From Treponema sp. (lineage in GTDB: Bacteria; Spirochaetota; Spirochaetia; Treponematales; Treponemataceae): a stretch of DNA of 64,000 nt. The stretch is taken from contig JAFUDX010000021.1 in NCBI GenBank assembly GCA_017464425.1, positions 57,297 to 121,296 of the forward strand, given 5' to 3'. Positions 1-8,063 of this stretch are shown piece by piece. The notes below the pieces were generated by a model. That model was not told the DNA's origin, did no database searches, and was given only the letters and a program-made list of their open reading frames with translations. Both the position numbers and the translations under genes were made by a program. Every line of letters begins with the position of its first letter. The stretch's first letter is position 1.

Positions 1-83
1 GTGATTTTGAGCGCGTCCGATAAGCCCAGCTTCCGCACGATTTTTTCAACATGCCCTGTCTTTGATGCATAGGCGTATTTCAT
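1..83 (-). CDS. nrdI: NrdI-like flavodoxin, 5' part only
   Basis: The first 27 codons of a minus-strand gene run off the left edge. The translation begins MKYAYASKTGHVEKIVRKLG, which resembles the N-terminus of NrdI, the small flavodoxin that activates class Ib ribonucleotide reductase (start Y-x-S/A-K/R-T-G-N/H-V, the FMN phosphate loop). A ribosome binding site (AGGAGAA) lies about eight bases upstream of the ATG at 83. With so few residues the family call is tentative; another short flavodoxin is the alternative. Confidence 0.55.
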   Translation of the reverse strand, partial: MKYAYASKTGHVEKIVRKLGLSDALKI

Positions 84-130
84 GCCGTGTTTCTCCTTAT
101 GTTTTTTGGGTGAATTTTCTTGAGCTTCTG

Positions 131-772
131 TTACATCAACCGCTTTTTTAACTCCGTCCTTACATTCTCCAAATCCCCGCTTGTCAGAATCGGAATGAGC
201 GCGTTGATTTCTTCTATCGGCTTATCCCACCACGCGAACTTTTCCAGTAGGGAAATCATCTCTTCGTCAAAACGCTTGCGAATCGCGCGGGCAGGATTCC
301 CGACCGCGACCGTGTACGGCGGAATGTCGCTTCCCACAACCGCGTTCGCCCCGATAATCGCGCCGTCGCCGATGTGAACGCCCGGCAGAATCACCGCGCT
401 CTGACCAATCCACACATCGTTTCCGATAACCGTGTCGCCTTTTAACGGCAGGTCGCTTTTAGCAGGCGGTGGAGCATTCCAGCCCTCCAACGTGTAGAAG
501 GGGAAAGTCGTTACCGCATTCATCTGGTGGTTCGCTCCGTTCATCACGAACTCAACGCCCGCGGCAATCTGACAGAACTTCCCGATGACAAGGCGGTCGC
601 CGTTCCAGTCGTATAGGTGCGTCACATGGCTTTCAAAGTCGCTGTCTGCAATGTAAGTAAAATCGCCCACAATGATATTGGGATTTTTCAGCGTGGGCTT
701 CACATAGATTTCATTTTCGTAGCCCGCAATCGGGTGGATTGTATTCGGGTCGGGATTCTTTCCGTCTTTCAT
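131..772 (-). CDS. Vat/CatB-type hexapeptide-repeat acetyltransferase
   Basis: A 213-residue left-handed beta-helix acetyltransferase of the xenobiotic acyltransferase group, which uses acetyl-CoA to acetylate hydroxyl groups (streptogramin A or chloramphenicol in characterised members). Visible features are the [13 protein letters not shown] coil, the external loop with [14 protein letters not shown] carrying the usual catalytic histidine, the [18 protein letters not shown] coils and the closing [17 protein letters not shown] motif. Length fits the family. The start is preceded by GAGGTG five bases upstream. It may be a resistance determinant or a housekeeping relative; the sequence alone does not decide. 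Confidence 0.85.
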   Translation of the reverse strand: MKDGKNPDPNTIHPIAGYENEIYVKPTLKNPNIIVGDFTYIADSDFESHVTHLYDWNGDRLVIGKFCQIAAGVEFVMNGANHQMNAVTTFPFYTLEGWNAPPPAKSDLPLKGDTVIGNDVWIGQSAVILPGVHIGDGAIIGANAVVGSDIPPYTVAVGNPARAIRKRFDEEMISLLEKFAWWDKPIEEINALIPILTSGDLENVRTELKKRLM

Positions 773-832
773 TTTTCACCTCGTTGTGCGAACAGTATAA
801 CATAAAAATAGTATTCTAACTATGTCGCAAAC

Positions 833-889
833 AAAAAAAGCGCAAGTCCACCGTGAAATTCGCTTCACGCTATCTGGACTTACGCTTTC
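833..889 (-). terminator. Rho-independent terminator
   Basis: Read on the minus strand, a long stem (AAGCGTAAGTCCA pairing with TGGACTTGCGCTT, one mismatch) encloses a second small hairpin (CGTGAA/TTCACG) and is followed by a run of seven T. It would end transcription coming from the gene at 1134-1742. The 240 bases between it and that gene hold no convincing gene. The minus frame does stay open after the TGA at 1134, down to a second stop near 960, and may be a decayed tail. Confidence 0.7.
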
Positions 890-1133
890 GCCGCTCGATT
901 GGAGAAAGTATAAAAGGAATTTTGCAAAAGCACAAGAAAGCGGGGCAGAGAATCACCGCTGGATAACAGAAAGTTCTCGCAGCGCGCGTTTATTTCTGTG
1001 CCGTAGCCGCTTTGAACACGCATGAGGCGAGAACGGTCTTCGTGTTGAGCGCGGTAAAGGCACGGAATTCAGCGGCGTGGAGAAACCGCTGTGGGGTAGC
1101 TACTCGTTTGTGGTTGTGTCGCTTGTCGTTGTT

Positions 1134-1742
1134 TCAGATGCAGATTTCTTTTTCCCCCACGCTTGCGTTCGCCTTGTTTATCTCGATGTCGGCTTTGGCG
1201 GAAAAATCGGCGTAGTCGCTTTGAATGGCGCTCATGGCACTTACATAGGGCACGAGCTTTTCGTTGATTGCGGCAAGCAGCGGCTTTTTCAGGGCATAGG
1301 CACTTTCGCCTTTTGCGGTGAGGGCGGCGGTCGCGCTGTCACTGGCGGCGTTGAAGTCGTCCTGGGCGGTACGGAGAGAAGCGAGCAAATCAGCAACTCC
1401 GTCCAAGGCCTTGACCGCTTCGGCGAGAGCCGTGTTCGAGAAGTCTTCCAGCATGGACTCAATCAGCGAGGATTCCCGGGCATAAGGTTCGTTTGCGATT
1501 GCCTTGCCGTATTTGTCGTAGACGGCGGAAAGTTTCTTGGCGGCTTCCTGCCTGGAGGGAATGGGGATTGCTCCGTAGCCTGTGAGCAGCGTTCCCAGCT
1601 GGCGGACAAGCTCATCGCGTTTTGAGTCGGCATCTTCCAGAGAGGTGGAAACCTTGTCGGCTTTGATGGCGGTGGTGATTTTGGCGGAAAGCTTTTCGAC
1701 TTCGGCAACTATCGCGGCAAGGTTTGAGTCCTTGGCAATCAC
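1134..1742 (-). CDS. hypothetical coiled protein, possibly 5'-truncated
   Basis: A 202-residue, alanine/lysine/aspartate-rich protein predicted almost entirely helical (for example KLSAKITTAIKADKV, AEAVKALDGVADLLASLRT). It has no signal peptide or membrane segment. It resembles the helical core of DUF6261-type proteins, but I cannot confirm this. The first codon in the listed frame is GTG at 1742 with no Shine-Dalgarno sequence. The frame stays open upstream through a G/C-rich stretch, so the true start is unclear and the 5' end may be lost. Its terminator is at 833-889. Confidence 0.5.
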   Translation of the reverse strand: MIAKDSNLAAIVAEVEKLSAKITTAIKADKVSTSLEDADSKRDELVRQLGTLLTGYGAIPIPSRQEAAKKLSAVYDKYGKAIANEPYARESSLIESMLEDFSNTALAEAVKALDGVADLLASLRTAQDDFNAASDSATAALTAKGESAYALKKPLLAAINEKLVPYVSAMSAIQSDYADFSAKADIEINKANASVGEKEICI

Positions 1743-1837
1743 GCTGTCAGTCTTTGCTTTTGGTAGTGGGGAACGGCCAAACAGGAATTTGACCGCTCCT
1801 TTCTGCCCGGCGGGGCAGAAAATTTTTGTTTGGTGTG

Positions 1838-2072
1838 TGTTTTTGGGCGCAACCCGCGACCTCCGTGTCGTAACGACAACTCTTCGAGTTGTCGCGGGTA
1901 TTATTTGCTTTTAGCAAACGCGACCTCCTGTCGCGCTTACAACAAGCGATTTTTTTCTTTTGCGGGTCGGGCTTTTCGGGGTTACGCGCTAGCCGCGCTC
2001 CATTCCTACGCTCATTTCATTCGCTTCGGAACAAGCCTTGCGGCTTGCCCCTACAATCCCTTGCGCAGTCTG
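1838..2072. repeat. intergenic hairpin-rich spacer
   Basis: This 330-base gap between the coiled protein and the secreted protein holds no supported gene. It contains a perfect hairpin at 1877-1895 (GACAACTC TTC GAGTTGTC) and a nearby pair of similar phrases (GCGACCTCC.TGTCG at about 1857 and 1919). Composition is unlike the neighbouring genes and looks like decayed repeat sequence. Confidence 0.4.
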
Positions 2073-3977
2073 CTACTGTGCCAAATACGCTTTGTTCGCT
2101 CCAATTTCGCCTGAATACTTGTAGAATCTTACTCCGTCTGTACCATAACTCAGCACGAGAGCGTTTGTTACCGTGGTGGCGGTATCGCTTCCTGTGAGCA
2201 GGCTTGTGTATGTCTTTGAAGTGATTGTTGAAGAAAGAGAAATTTTTTCTTTAGCTGCTTTTAAAATTACGCCTTCGCCTGCTTTTATTATGTTGTCATC
2301 TGCCTTTAGAAGCGTAAATCTTCCATCCGTACTTGCACTCACATAGTAGACCTCGCAGTCGGCGACATAACTTGCGGTGCTGTCATAGAAAGTGGCGTAG
2401 TATGTGCCTGGGGTGTATGGGTCGGCTTGGGCAGACACGGTAGTGCCAGGTAAAATTGTGAAGGTCTTCTCCACACTTCCCAGCGATGCGTAATTGCCCT
2501 TGAATGTAACGGTCACCGTCGCCGTGCCGACATTGGTGTTATCCGTGTAGGAATACTCATAGTCCGTGCCTTTTGTAAGGCTTAATGAACCCGCTGTGAC
2601 CAGCGGTTCGGGTGTGATCTCGCTGCCAGTGTAGGTCTGGTCGGGAATATTGTCTATAACACCAACAGTTTTCAGAATAGAAACACTCCACTTATCGTTG
2701 CCTACATCGGTCATTGTGATATCATAGAAGCCCGATTCGCCATTGTAATCCACTCTAAAATGCGTGCCGTTTCCAGACTCAGGGAATGTCCCTGCGCCGC
2801 CGGAATAGGGAATAGTTGCCTCGTATATACTGTTGTCCAAAAGAAAGCTTCTGTAGCTATATTCATTATCATATTCCAAAATCTGATACGATTGCCCCTG
2901 CCGAAGATTTACCGTATTCACTCCGTCATAGATGGTTTCGTAAACCTGATCCTCTGGGCTTGGTCCTGTTGAATACCACAACTTAAACTCTGTCGTACCA
3001 TGTGTTCCTTGCTCAAACACTGCGCTCACCGTTACATTGCCCTTGGGCATGAAGAAACTGTTGCCTGTTGTCGCAACATCGTTGTTATCAGCGTCTTTCA
3101 CGACAAGACTGGTAAGCCTGTATCCCGAATCAGGTGTGGCAGTAATCGTCACTTTCTCTCCGTACTTCGCTGTCGTTGTGCTTGTCAGCGTACCGTGCTC
3201 AATGCCGCCAAGAATGGTGATGGTATAGTCGGTATCGTCCTTCGGAGCAATAATTCTACGGTCTCCGTCTTCGGTGATGGTGAAGTAGTTATTCTTGTCT
3301 GCCGTCACATTGGTCTCATTGTGCATATAAACGATACTTTCGCTGTTCTTGATGCTCGATGCATCCACTTTGTCGATGCCGTCGTAAATTGTAACCGTAC
3401 CAATGGCGTTCGTACATTGAGAATAAGTATAGCCCGTGCCGATGCCGTCGGCTGATGTGCCGCCCGTTGCCTTCACAGTTCCGCCCTTGATGGTGATATT
3501 GCCGATTCTTACGGTCTTTGCGCTACCGTTTCCATAGATAACGCCCGTGCCGATGCCTGCGCCCCACTGACTGCCGCCGTTGGCTGTGATATTTCCGCCC
3601 TCGATGACAATATCGCCGCCGATAACATCATTGGCAGGGTCCCACGCACGGCTCAGACCGATGCCGGCGGACTGATTACCGCCTGTTGCCGACAACGAGC
3701 CTTCTCCACGGATGGTGAGAGTTGTACCGCTGCCGCCAATCTGGATGCCAGCCTTTTGAATTGCACCCGTCACGCTGTTTATACCAACAAGGGTAATTGT
3801 CGCAGAACCCTCGCAGACAATGCCGCCCGTGATGGTGGCGTTATTGAGGGTGATGGATGCACCGTCGGACAGAGTGACTGTTTCGGAAATTGTGCCGGTG
3901 TATTCTGTTTGCGCCGTTGCCGTGGCTGCAAATAAAACCAGCGCGGCAAAAAATGTAAGTATTTTATTGAATTTCAT
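2073..3977 (-). CDS. secreted carbohydrate-binding-like repeat protein
   Basis: A 634-residue exported protein. Residues 1-22 form a signal peptide ending ATATAQ. Residues 25-230 are a glycine-rich beta-helix-like stretch with repeated ITIKGGTVKATGG-type turns, as in carbohydrate-binding-domain adhesins of Bacteroides and Treponema. Residues 250-320 resemble a bacterial repeat domain (GYRLTSLVVKDADNN), and residues 440-510 an MBG-like domain (PDQTYTGSEITPEPLV). The C-terminus (GEIGANKAYLAQ) stops earlier than is common for such tails. It is third in an operon, with GGAGGGAG six bases before the ATG. The role is probably surface binding; no catalytic motif is visible. Confidence 0.75.
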   Translation of the reverse strand: MKFNKILTFFAALVLFAATATAQTEYTGTISETVTLSDGASITLNNATITGGIVCEGSATITLVGINSVTGAIQKAGIQIGGSGTTLTIRGEGSLSATGGNQSAGIGLSRAWDPANDVIGGDIVIEGGNITANGGSQWGAGIGTGVIYGNGSAKTVRIGNITIKGGTVKATGGTSADGIGTGYTYSQCTNAIGTVTIYDGIDKVDASSIKNSESIVYMHNETNVTADKNNYFTITEDGDRRIIAPKDDTDYTITILGGIEHGTLTSTTTAKYGEKVTITATPDSGYRLTSLVVKDADNNDVATTGNSFFMPKGNVTVSAVFEQGTHGTTEFKLWYSTGPSPEDQVYETIYDGVNTVNLRQGQSYQILEYDNEYSYRSFLLDNSIYEATIPYSGGAGTFPESGNGTHFRVDYNGESGFYDITMTDVGNDKWSVSILKTVGVIDNIPDQTYTGSEITPEPLVTAGSLSLTKGTDYEYSYTDNTNVGTATVTVTFKGNYASLGSVEKTFTILPGTTVSAQADPYTPGTYYATFYDSTASYVADCEVYYVSASTDGRFTLLKADDNIIKAGEGVILKAAKEKISLSSTITSKTYTSLLTGSDTATTVTNALVLSYGTDGVRFYKYSGEIGANKAYLAQ

Positions 3978-3992
3978 TTGTCTCCCTCCTTA

Positions 3993-5060
3993 TTACCATG
4001 CACCGTTACCGCTGGCAGGCTGTGCTCCTGCATCCACATTGATATAGAACGTTTCGCCTGCAGTGTAGATTCCGCTTTCTGTCCACTGGGCGGCTATGGT
4101 CTTATCGCCAACGCTTCCACTGCTTATGCTCGTGATTGTTTCTCCGGCAGCATTTCCGCTTGAGTCAGTTTCTTTCCATCCTTTGAATACATTCGCATTC
4201 TTTGTGATGTTTGTTGAAGTCGGCAACGTGATTGTGTCGCTGAATCTTGTGTAAGAGCCAGCCGTAGTTCCCGTGAGCGTGCCGCCGTTCGTGTTGAGCG
4301 TAATCTGATAGATGCTTTCAAGCTCGTCCGTGCCTGCGATTGCGGGTGCAGAAGTGCTTGTCAGTCCGTCCGTAATTCCCGCATATTCCTTCCATTCGCC
4401 CAGTTTGAGTGTTTTGGCTTCGTCGCCCCAGAGCGTGAATGTGAGCGCGTAGTTTCCGCTCGCGATGTCGCTTGCCGTGTAAGAGGCCTTGCCGTCCGCA
4501 AAAGTGAGGCTCGCGTTCTCCGGGCTAAGCGTGGTCATGCCGTCAATTGAGGTGAGGGCGGCAGAGGCGGCCTTTACACTTCCCGGCACGGTGAGCGTAA
4601 CGCTGATTGCACCCTCGCCGTCTGTCGAAAGACTTGTAAGCGAAAGCGTGAAGCTCAGGCTGTTCGTGCCTTGTGCAATCTGCTTTTCTGCACTTCCCTG
4701 ATATGTCACGCCGCCTTTTTTCGCCGTGAGGGTAAAGCTGTAGGTCGCCCCCGCCGTTACCGCGATGCTTGATGCTGTCATCTTTGCGTAGGCCGTGCCT
4801 GTGGCATCGCTCGCCCAGGTCTCGCTGACGGAGACCGCGTTTCCTGTGGTGGCAGTGCCGGTGAGTGAGAAGGTGTCAAAGTCTTGTGCAGCCCCCACTG
4901 TCGGGAGTGCCGTTCGTGCCCCCTGCTCCACGCCGATTGTGATGCAGGCTGATTCCTGAATGTTGTTTTCTTCGTTAGAGTCGATTGTATTGAACATCGA
5001 GCACGAAGCAAAAAGCAGCGTTGTGATTGCCGCAAATGCTGAAAGTATTTTTCTTTTCAT
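3993..5060 (-). CDS. lipoprotein with one InlB-type B-repeat
   Basis: A 355-residue lipoprotein. The signal peptide MKRKILSAFAAITTLLFASC ends in a lipobox (LFASC), so Cys20 should be lipidated. The middle is Ser/Thr/Ala-rich beta structure. Residues 250-325 form one Listeria-Bacteroides repeat (ITLNTNGGTLTG ... VFKGWKETDSSGN ... IAAQW). The C-terminus ends in a short tail (GNGAW). The upstream stop codon overlaps the AGGAGG ribosome binding site, which shows translational coupling in the three-gene operon. The function is presumably surface adhesion or matrix binding. Confidence 0.8.
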   Translation of the reverse strand: MKRKILSAFAAITTLLFASCSMFNTIDSNEENNIQESACITIGVEQGARTALPTVGAAQDFDTFSLTGTATTGNAVSVSETWASDATGTAYAKMTASSIAVTAGATYSFTLTAKKGGVTYQGSAEKQIAQGTNSLSFTLSLTSLSTDGEGAISVTLTVPGSVKAASAALTSIDGMTTLSPENASLTFADGKASYTASDIASGNYALTFTLWGDEAKTLKLGEWKEYAGITDGLTSTSAPAIAGTDELESIYQITLNTNGGTLTGTTAGSYTRFSDTITLPTSTNITKNANVFKGWKETDSSGNAAGETITSISSGSVGDKTIAAQWTESGIYTAGETFYINVDAGAQPASGNGAW

Positions 5061-5072
5061 TTTCTATTCCTC

Positions 5073-6317
5073 CTAGTTCCGTGCCGGTTCTTTTTTGACC
5101 GAAATCTGTGCGCCGTAAGGAATGCCGTCTTTTGTCGCACTAAGCGAAACCTGATAGACCGCATTCTCCGTAAGATTTGCCTTTGCGAGCGTGAGCGTTT
5201 TTCCGTCCTCGCTGACTGTCGCACCTGTCACGCTTGATGCCGCCGTGCCGTCAATCAGCCATGCGTAGCCGGTGAAGCCCGAATCCGCCGTGAGCGTGAT
5301 TGTGCTGCAGTCGTCAGAAACGGTCTTTGCCACGCCGATTGTTGAGACAGGGGCGATGGTGACTGTGAAGCCACCCACTGTAGGTGTTGTTACCGTCGGA
5401 TTGTCTTCTGGATTCTGCGGGTCATTTCCGCCCGTGCCGCTCGCCGTCCACTTTGCCGTGAGCGTGATGTTTGCGGTGATTGCCGTTCCAAAGTCAAATG
5501 CGCTTTCACCGTTGTACCACCCGCTAAAGGTGTAGCCCGCTTTTGTGGGGTCGGCGGGCTTTGTGGCTTTTTCGCCCTCTGCTACGGTCTGCTTGGTTTC
5601 GGCTCCGTCCACCGTGAATGTTACGGTGTAGGTAGGCTTGCTTGCTTCAATCCACTTTGCGTACAGAGTGATGTCTGCCGTTATCGCAGTGCTGAAAGTG
5701 AACGCCTTAGTGAAGTTGCTGTCGGTAAACCAGCCGCCGAAAATGTAGCCGTCCTTTGTAGGAGCAGTTGGTTCTGTGGCAGTCTTTCCGCTTTCTATTT
5801 TCTGCGATGCGATTTCCGTTCCTCCGTTTGTGGTGAAGGTGACGGTGTAGGTGGTGGTTTTGCCAGTGTCGCCGCTGTCATCTGGAGCTGTCGGCGTGTC
5901 GGGATTCTGCGGGTCGCTTCCGCCCGTGCCGACAGCCGTCCAGTTTGCCGTGAGCGTGACATCTTTGGTCACTTTGTAGCCGGCTTCGGCTTTTGTCTCG
6001 CCGTCGTACCAGCCGCCGAAAGTGTAGCCTTCCGCAGTGAGTGCGGGCAGCTGCTCTGCCGTAAGGGCTGTGCCGTCAGTTACCGTGAGTTTTTCTGGTG
6101 CGGTGGCGTGCTCCGTGCTGTAGGTGACGGTGCGGTAAACGGTTTCTTCCTCCGACTCTGTTTTGCACGAAGTTACGGCAAATACAAGGGCGAGCGCCAT
6201 AAGAAAGGCAGCAAGTCCTTTTGTAATGCGCTGGAATGACGAGCGGCCTGTCATTGCCGAGCGTGTCCCATTTGTCATTGCCCGGCTTGACCGGGCAATC
6301 TCTCTCTTACTTTTCAT
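5073..6317 (-). CDS. lipoprotein with three InlB-type B-repeats
   Basis: A 414-residue lipoprotein, first gene of the secreted-repeat operon. The ATG at 6317 is chosen because GGAGGA lies five bases upstream. The lipobox is at FAVTSC (cysteine about residue 51), unusually far in, because about 25 residues (REIARSSRAMTNG and following) encoded by a palindromic element precede the normal RITKGLAAFLMALALVF segment. Three B-repeats follow (YTFGGWYDGETKAEAGY; YIFGGWFTDSNFTKAF; YTFSGWYNGESAFDFG), then an Ig-like end domain. Its promoter, repeat-containing leader and attenuator-like hairpin lie at 6342-6516. Confidence 0.8.
   Translation of the reverse strand: MKSKREIARSSRAMTNGTRSAMTGRSSFQRITKGLAAFLMALALVFAVTSCKTESEEETVYRTVTYSTEHATAPEKLTVTDGTALTAEQLPALTAEGYTFGGWYDGETKAEAGYKVTKDVTLTANWTAVGTGGSDPQNPDTPTAPDDSGDTGKTTTYTVTFTTNGGTEIASQKIESGKTATEPTAPTKDGYIFGGWFTDSNFTKAFTFSTAITADITLYAKWIEASKPTYTVTFTVDGAETKQTVAEGEKATKPADPTKAGYTFSGWYNGESAFDFGTAITANITLTAKWTASGTGGNDPQNPEDNPTVTTPTVGGFTVTIAPVSTIGVAKTVSDDCSTITLTADSGFTGYAWLIDGTAASSVTGATVSEDGKTLTLAKANLTENAVYQVSLSATKDGIPYGAQISVKKEPARN
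6236..6310. repeat. palindromic element inside a coding region
   Basis: An element of about 75 bases centred on a perfect palindrome at 6277-6299 (ATTGCCCGG CTTGA CCGGGCAAT), with repeated GGCAATGACA/CGTCATTCC words beside it. It lies in frame between the start codon and the hydrophobic part of the lipoprotein signal peptide. A related palindrome lies in cbiG at 14181-14199. The pattern resembles the in-gene palindromic elements known from Rickettsia, but the similarity is one of form, not of proven descent. Confidence 0.6.
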
Positions 6318-6341
6318 TTTTTCCTCCAAATGAAATGATTT

Positions 6342-6402
6342 AAAAATAAAAAGACCGCCCCTGTTGCCGAAGTTAAAGTTACGGCAATAGAAGACGGTCT
6401 CT
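6342..6402 (-). terminator. terminator or attenuator hairpin in operon leader
   Basis: On the minus strand GACCGTC pairs with GGCGGTC around an inner TTGCCG/CGGCAA stem, followed by TTTTTATTTTT. It lies between the promoter at 6489-6516 and the lipoprotein start at 6317, so transcripts of the operon must pass it. It could be an attenuator, or a terminator for an unseen upstream transcript. Confidence 0.6.
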
Positions 6403-6464
6403 TTGTTACAAGAAAACGGTGTGTATGTGTGTGATTTTGCGTTTAGGGCAGACTTTGCCCCTAC

Positions 6465-6516
6465 AGCCCGAAGCCCGAAGCCCGAAGCATTATATGGCGG
6501 GGAGCGAGCGTGTCAA
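6465..6516 (-). promoter_or_regulatory. sigma70 promoter with heptanucleotide repeat at +1
   Basis: On the minus strand TTGACA (6511-6516) and TATAAT (6489-6494) are 16 bases apart, a near-consensus promoter for the secreted-repeat operon. Immediately downstream are three full copies of a 7-bp unit (AGCCCGA on the plus strand, 6465-6485). Change in copy number would alter the leader length. Confidence 0.65.
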
Positions 6517-6603
6517 GAGCTTTTGTGAATATTTTGAAAAAATGTGACTTTTGAAGTTTGACTTTCTCCATAATCATAAGATAGCATATTTGTGGAAAAA
6601 TGT

Positions 6604-6820
6604 AACTACCCGAATCGGGTAGTTTGTGGGGGAAATTTATTATGTTTTCCTCGTGAATTGCAACAATAAAGTATTTTGGTAGACTCTATTCATCGTCTGC
6701 ATCTGGATTATTACCTATATTTTTATAATAAGTTTGCAGCCCATCAATATGCTCAAGCAAATCGTCTGACAAAAGAACAGCAGAAAAAACTTGCGGAGTT
6801 TTTGGATTCTATTTTGTAGA
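6604..6820 (+). pseudogene. gene remnant and inverted repeat in a spacer
   Basis: A perfect-arm inverted repeat lies at 6604-6624 (AACTACCCGA/TCGGGTAGTT). Further right, a plus-strand frame from about 6684 to the TAG at 6820 reads like a C-terminal tail ending LTKEQQKKLAEFLDSIL, with no start codon or ribosome binding site. It is probably the end of a lost gene. Confidence 0.25.
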
Positions 6821-6844
6821 AGTAAAAATAAAAGATTTTAGCAC

Positions 6845-6884
6845 AAAAAAAATCCGTACCAGCTTATTGCCGATACGGATTTTG
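6845..6884 (-). terminator. Rho-independent terminator
   Basis: On the minus strand AAAATCCGTA pairs with TACGGATTTT, followed by a T-run. It sits directly after the stop codon of the MBL-rubredoxin gene and would end its transcript. Confidence 0.8.
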
Positions 6885-6899
6885 CAATTTAAATCGGTT

Positions 6900-7859
6900 C
6901 TACGCCCTGTTGAACTTGTCCTTCCCCTGCTTGCATCTCGGGCAGTGCCAGTCGTCGGGCAAATCCTCAAAGCGTGTGCCCGCGGGAATGCCCTGCTTCT
7001 CGTCGCCCACGGCGGGGTCGTACACATAGCCGCACACCGAGCAGACATATTTCCCGCTCGCGGTCTTGAACACTACCTCGCCCGCGGGAATCGTCTCGGG
7101 CGGGTTCGCCAAATCGATGACGCGCTTTGCCTCTAGGTTCTCGTAGCCCTGCGGCGTGTGCGTTCCCATGTACACCGTCGGGTTCTGCGCCACGAACTCG
7201 CGCACACGGTCAAGCGTTTCCCGCGCCGCCGCCTTGTCGTCGTACACAATCGAAAGTTTGTTCTGGTACAAGGCCTCGTCCACATAGGTGATGTCGCCGT
7301 GAATCATGTAGAAAAGCCCGTCGTTCTCCACCACAACGATGCTGTTCCCGTTCGTGTGCCCCTTCGCCTTGATAAAGTAGATGCCATCGCGGATTTTCTG
7401 GCTTTCGGGAAAATTGTGATACGCGCCGTCAGTGAACTTCACAGGAACAAGGTTCGGAAGACCCTTCAGCTCGTCCGCGCCGATTTCGTCCGCGTTCACA
7501 TAAATCTTCGCGTTCGGGAACGACTTCAGCTCGCCCGAATGGTCGGAGTGCTTGTGCGTGAGAAGGATTTTCGTCACCTGTTCCGCCTTGTAGCCCAGCG
7601 CACAAAGCGCGTCCATGTAGGAGCAAATGTCCGTGCCCGTAAAAAGGATGCTCGACTCATCGGGCGACTCCTCCGGCGTACCAGCGGGAAGCCCCGTGTC
7701 CACCAGAATCACCTCGTCGCCCGTGTCAATCAGATAGTTCTGCAAGCTGCCCCGGTAGCGCACCCCCTTGTCGAACTTCTCCATCCCTTCCTCGCCGCCG
7801 AACACAAACGGCTGCGTATAAAACCCGTCCTTCCTGAATTTGACTGCCTTGATTTCCAT
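6900..7859 (-). CDS. MBL-fold hydrolase fused to rubredoxin
   Basis: A 319-residue two-domain protein. Residues 1-260 are a metallo-beta-lactamase-fold domain with the metal motif THKHSDHSG near residue 100 and later histidines ([21 protein letters not shown]), similar to lactonase or quorum-quenching hydrolases. Residues 268-319 are a complete rubredoxin ([12 protein letters not shown] and [13 protein letters not shown]) with four iron-ligating cysteines. The ATG at 7859 is chosen over the longer frame because GAGGT precedes it. The fusion suggests a cytoplasmic redox or stress role akin to flavodiiron partners, but the substrate is unknown. Confidence 0.85.
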   Translation of the reverse strand: MEIKAVKFRKDGFYTQPFVFGGEEGMEKFDKGVRYRGSLQNYLIDTGDEVILVDTGLPAGTPEESPDESSILFTGTDICSYMDALCALGYKAEQVTKILLTHKHSDHSGELKSFPNAKIYVNADEIGADELKGLPNLVPVKFTDGAYHNFPESQKIRDGIYFIKAKGHTNGNSIVVVENDGLFYMIHGDITYVDEALYQNKLSIVYDDKAAARETLDRVREFVAQNPTVYMGTHTPQGYENLEAKRVIDLANPPETIPAGEVVFKTASGKYVCSVCGYVYDPAVGDEKQGIPAGTRFEDLPDDWHCPRCKQGKDKFNRA

Positions 7860-8009
7860 CGTGTACCTCGTTTTTCTATTGTACACCGTGATTTGCGCGA
7901 ACGCAATTAACACTTTGGGGGAAATGTAAAGAGAGATGGGAATTTTTAGGGCGTTTCCCACCTGTCAGTATTATGCGAAGCACTCCAAGCCAGTCTTTCC
8001 TACGCAATA

Positions 8010-8044
8010 TTGACCTCTCCTATTTTCACCGCTAAAATAGGAGA
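8010..8044 (+). promoter_or_regulatory. fic promoter overlapped by palindromic operator
   Basis: TTGACC (8010-8015) and TAAAAT (8033-8038) are 17 bases apart. An 11-bp inverted repeat (TCTCCTATTTT / AAAATAGGAGA, 8016-8044) fills the spacer and -10 box. It is likely an operator, perhaps for the winged-helix end of the Fic protein itself. Confidence 0.6.
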
Positions 8045-8063
8045 TACAGGAGACTGATAGGAG

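Noticed and set aside
1742..1830. Upstream extension of the coiled protein to a longer gene
   Set aside because: The frame is open, but there is no start codon with a ribosome binding site and the codons look noncoding.
7158..7910. Plus-strand frame of 250 codons, Arg/Val/His-rich
   Set aside because: Mirror frame of the MBL-rubredoxin gene; the odd composition is typical of antisense reading.
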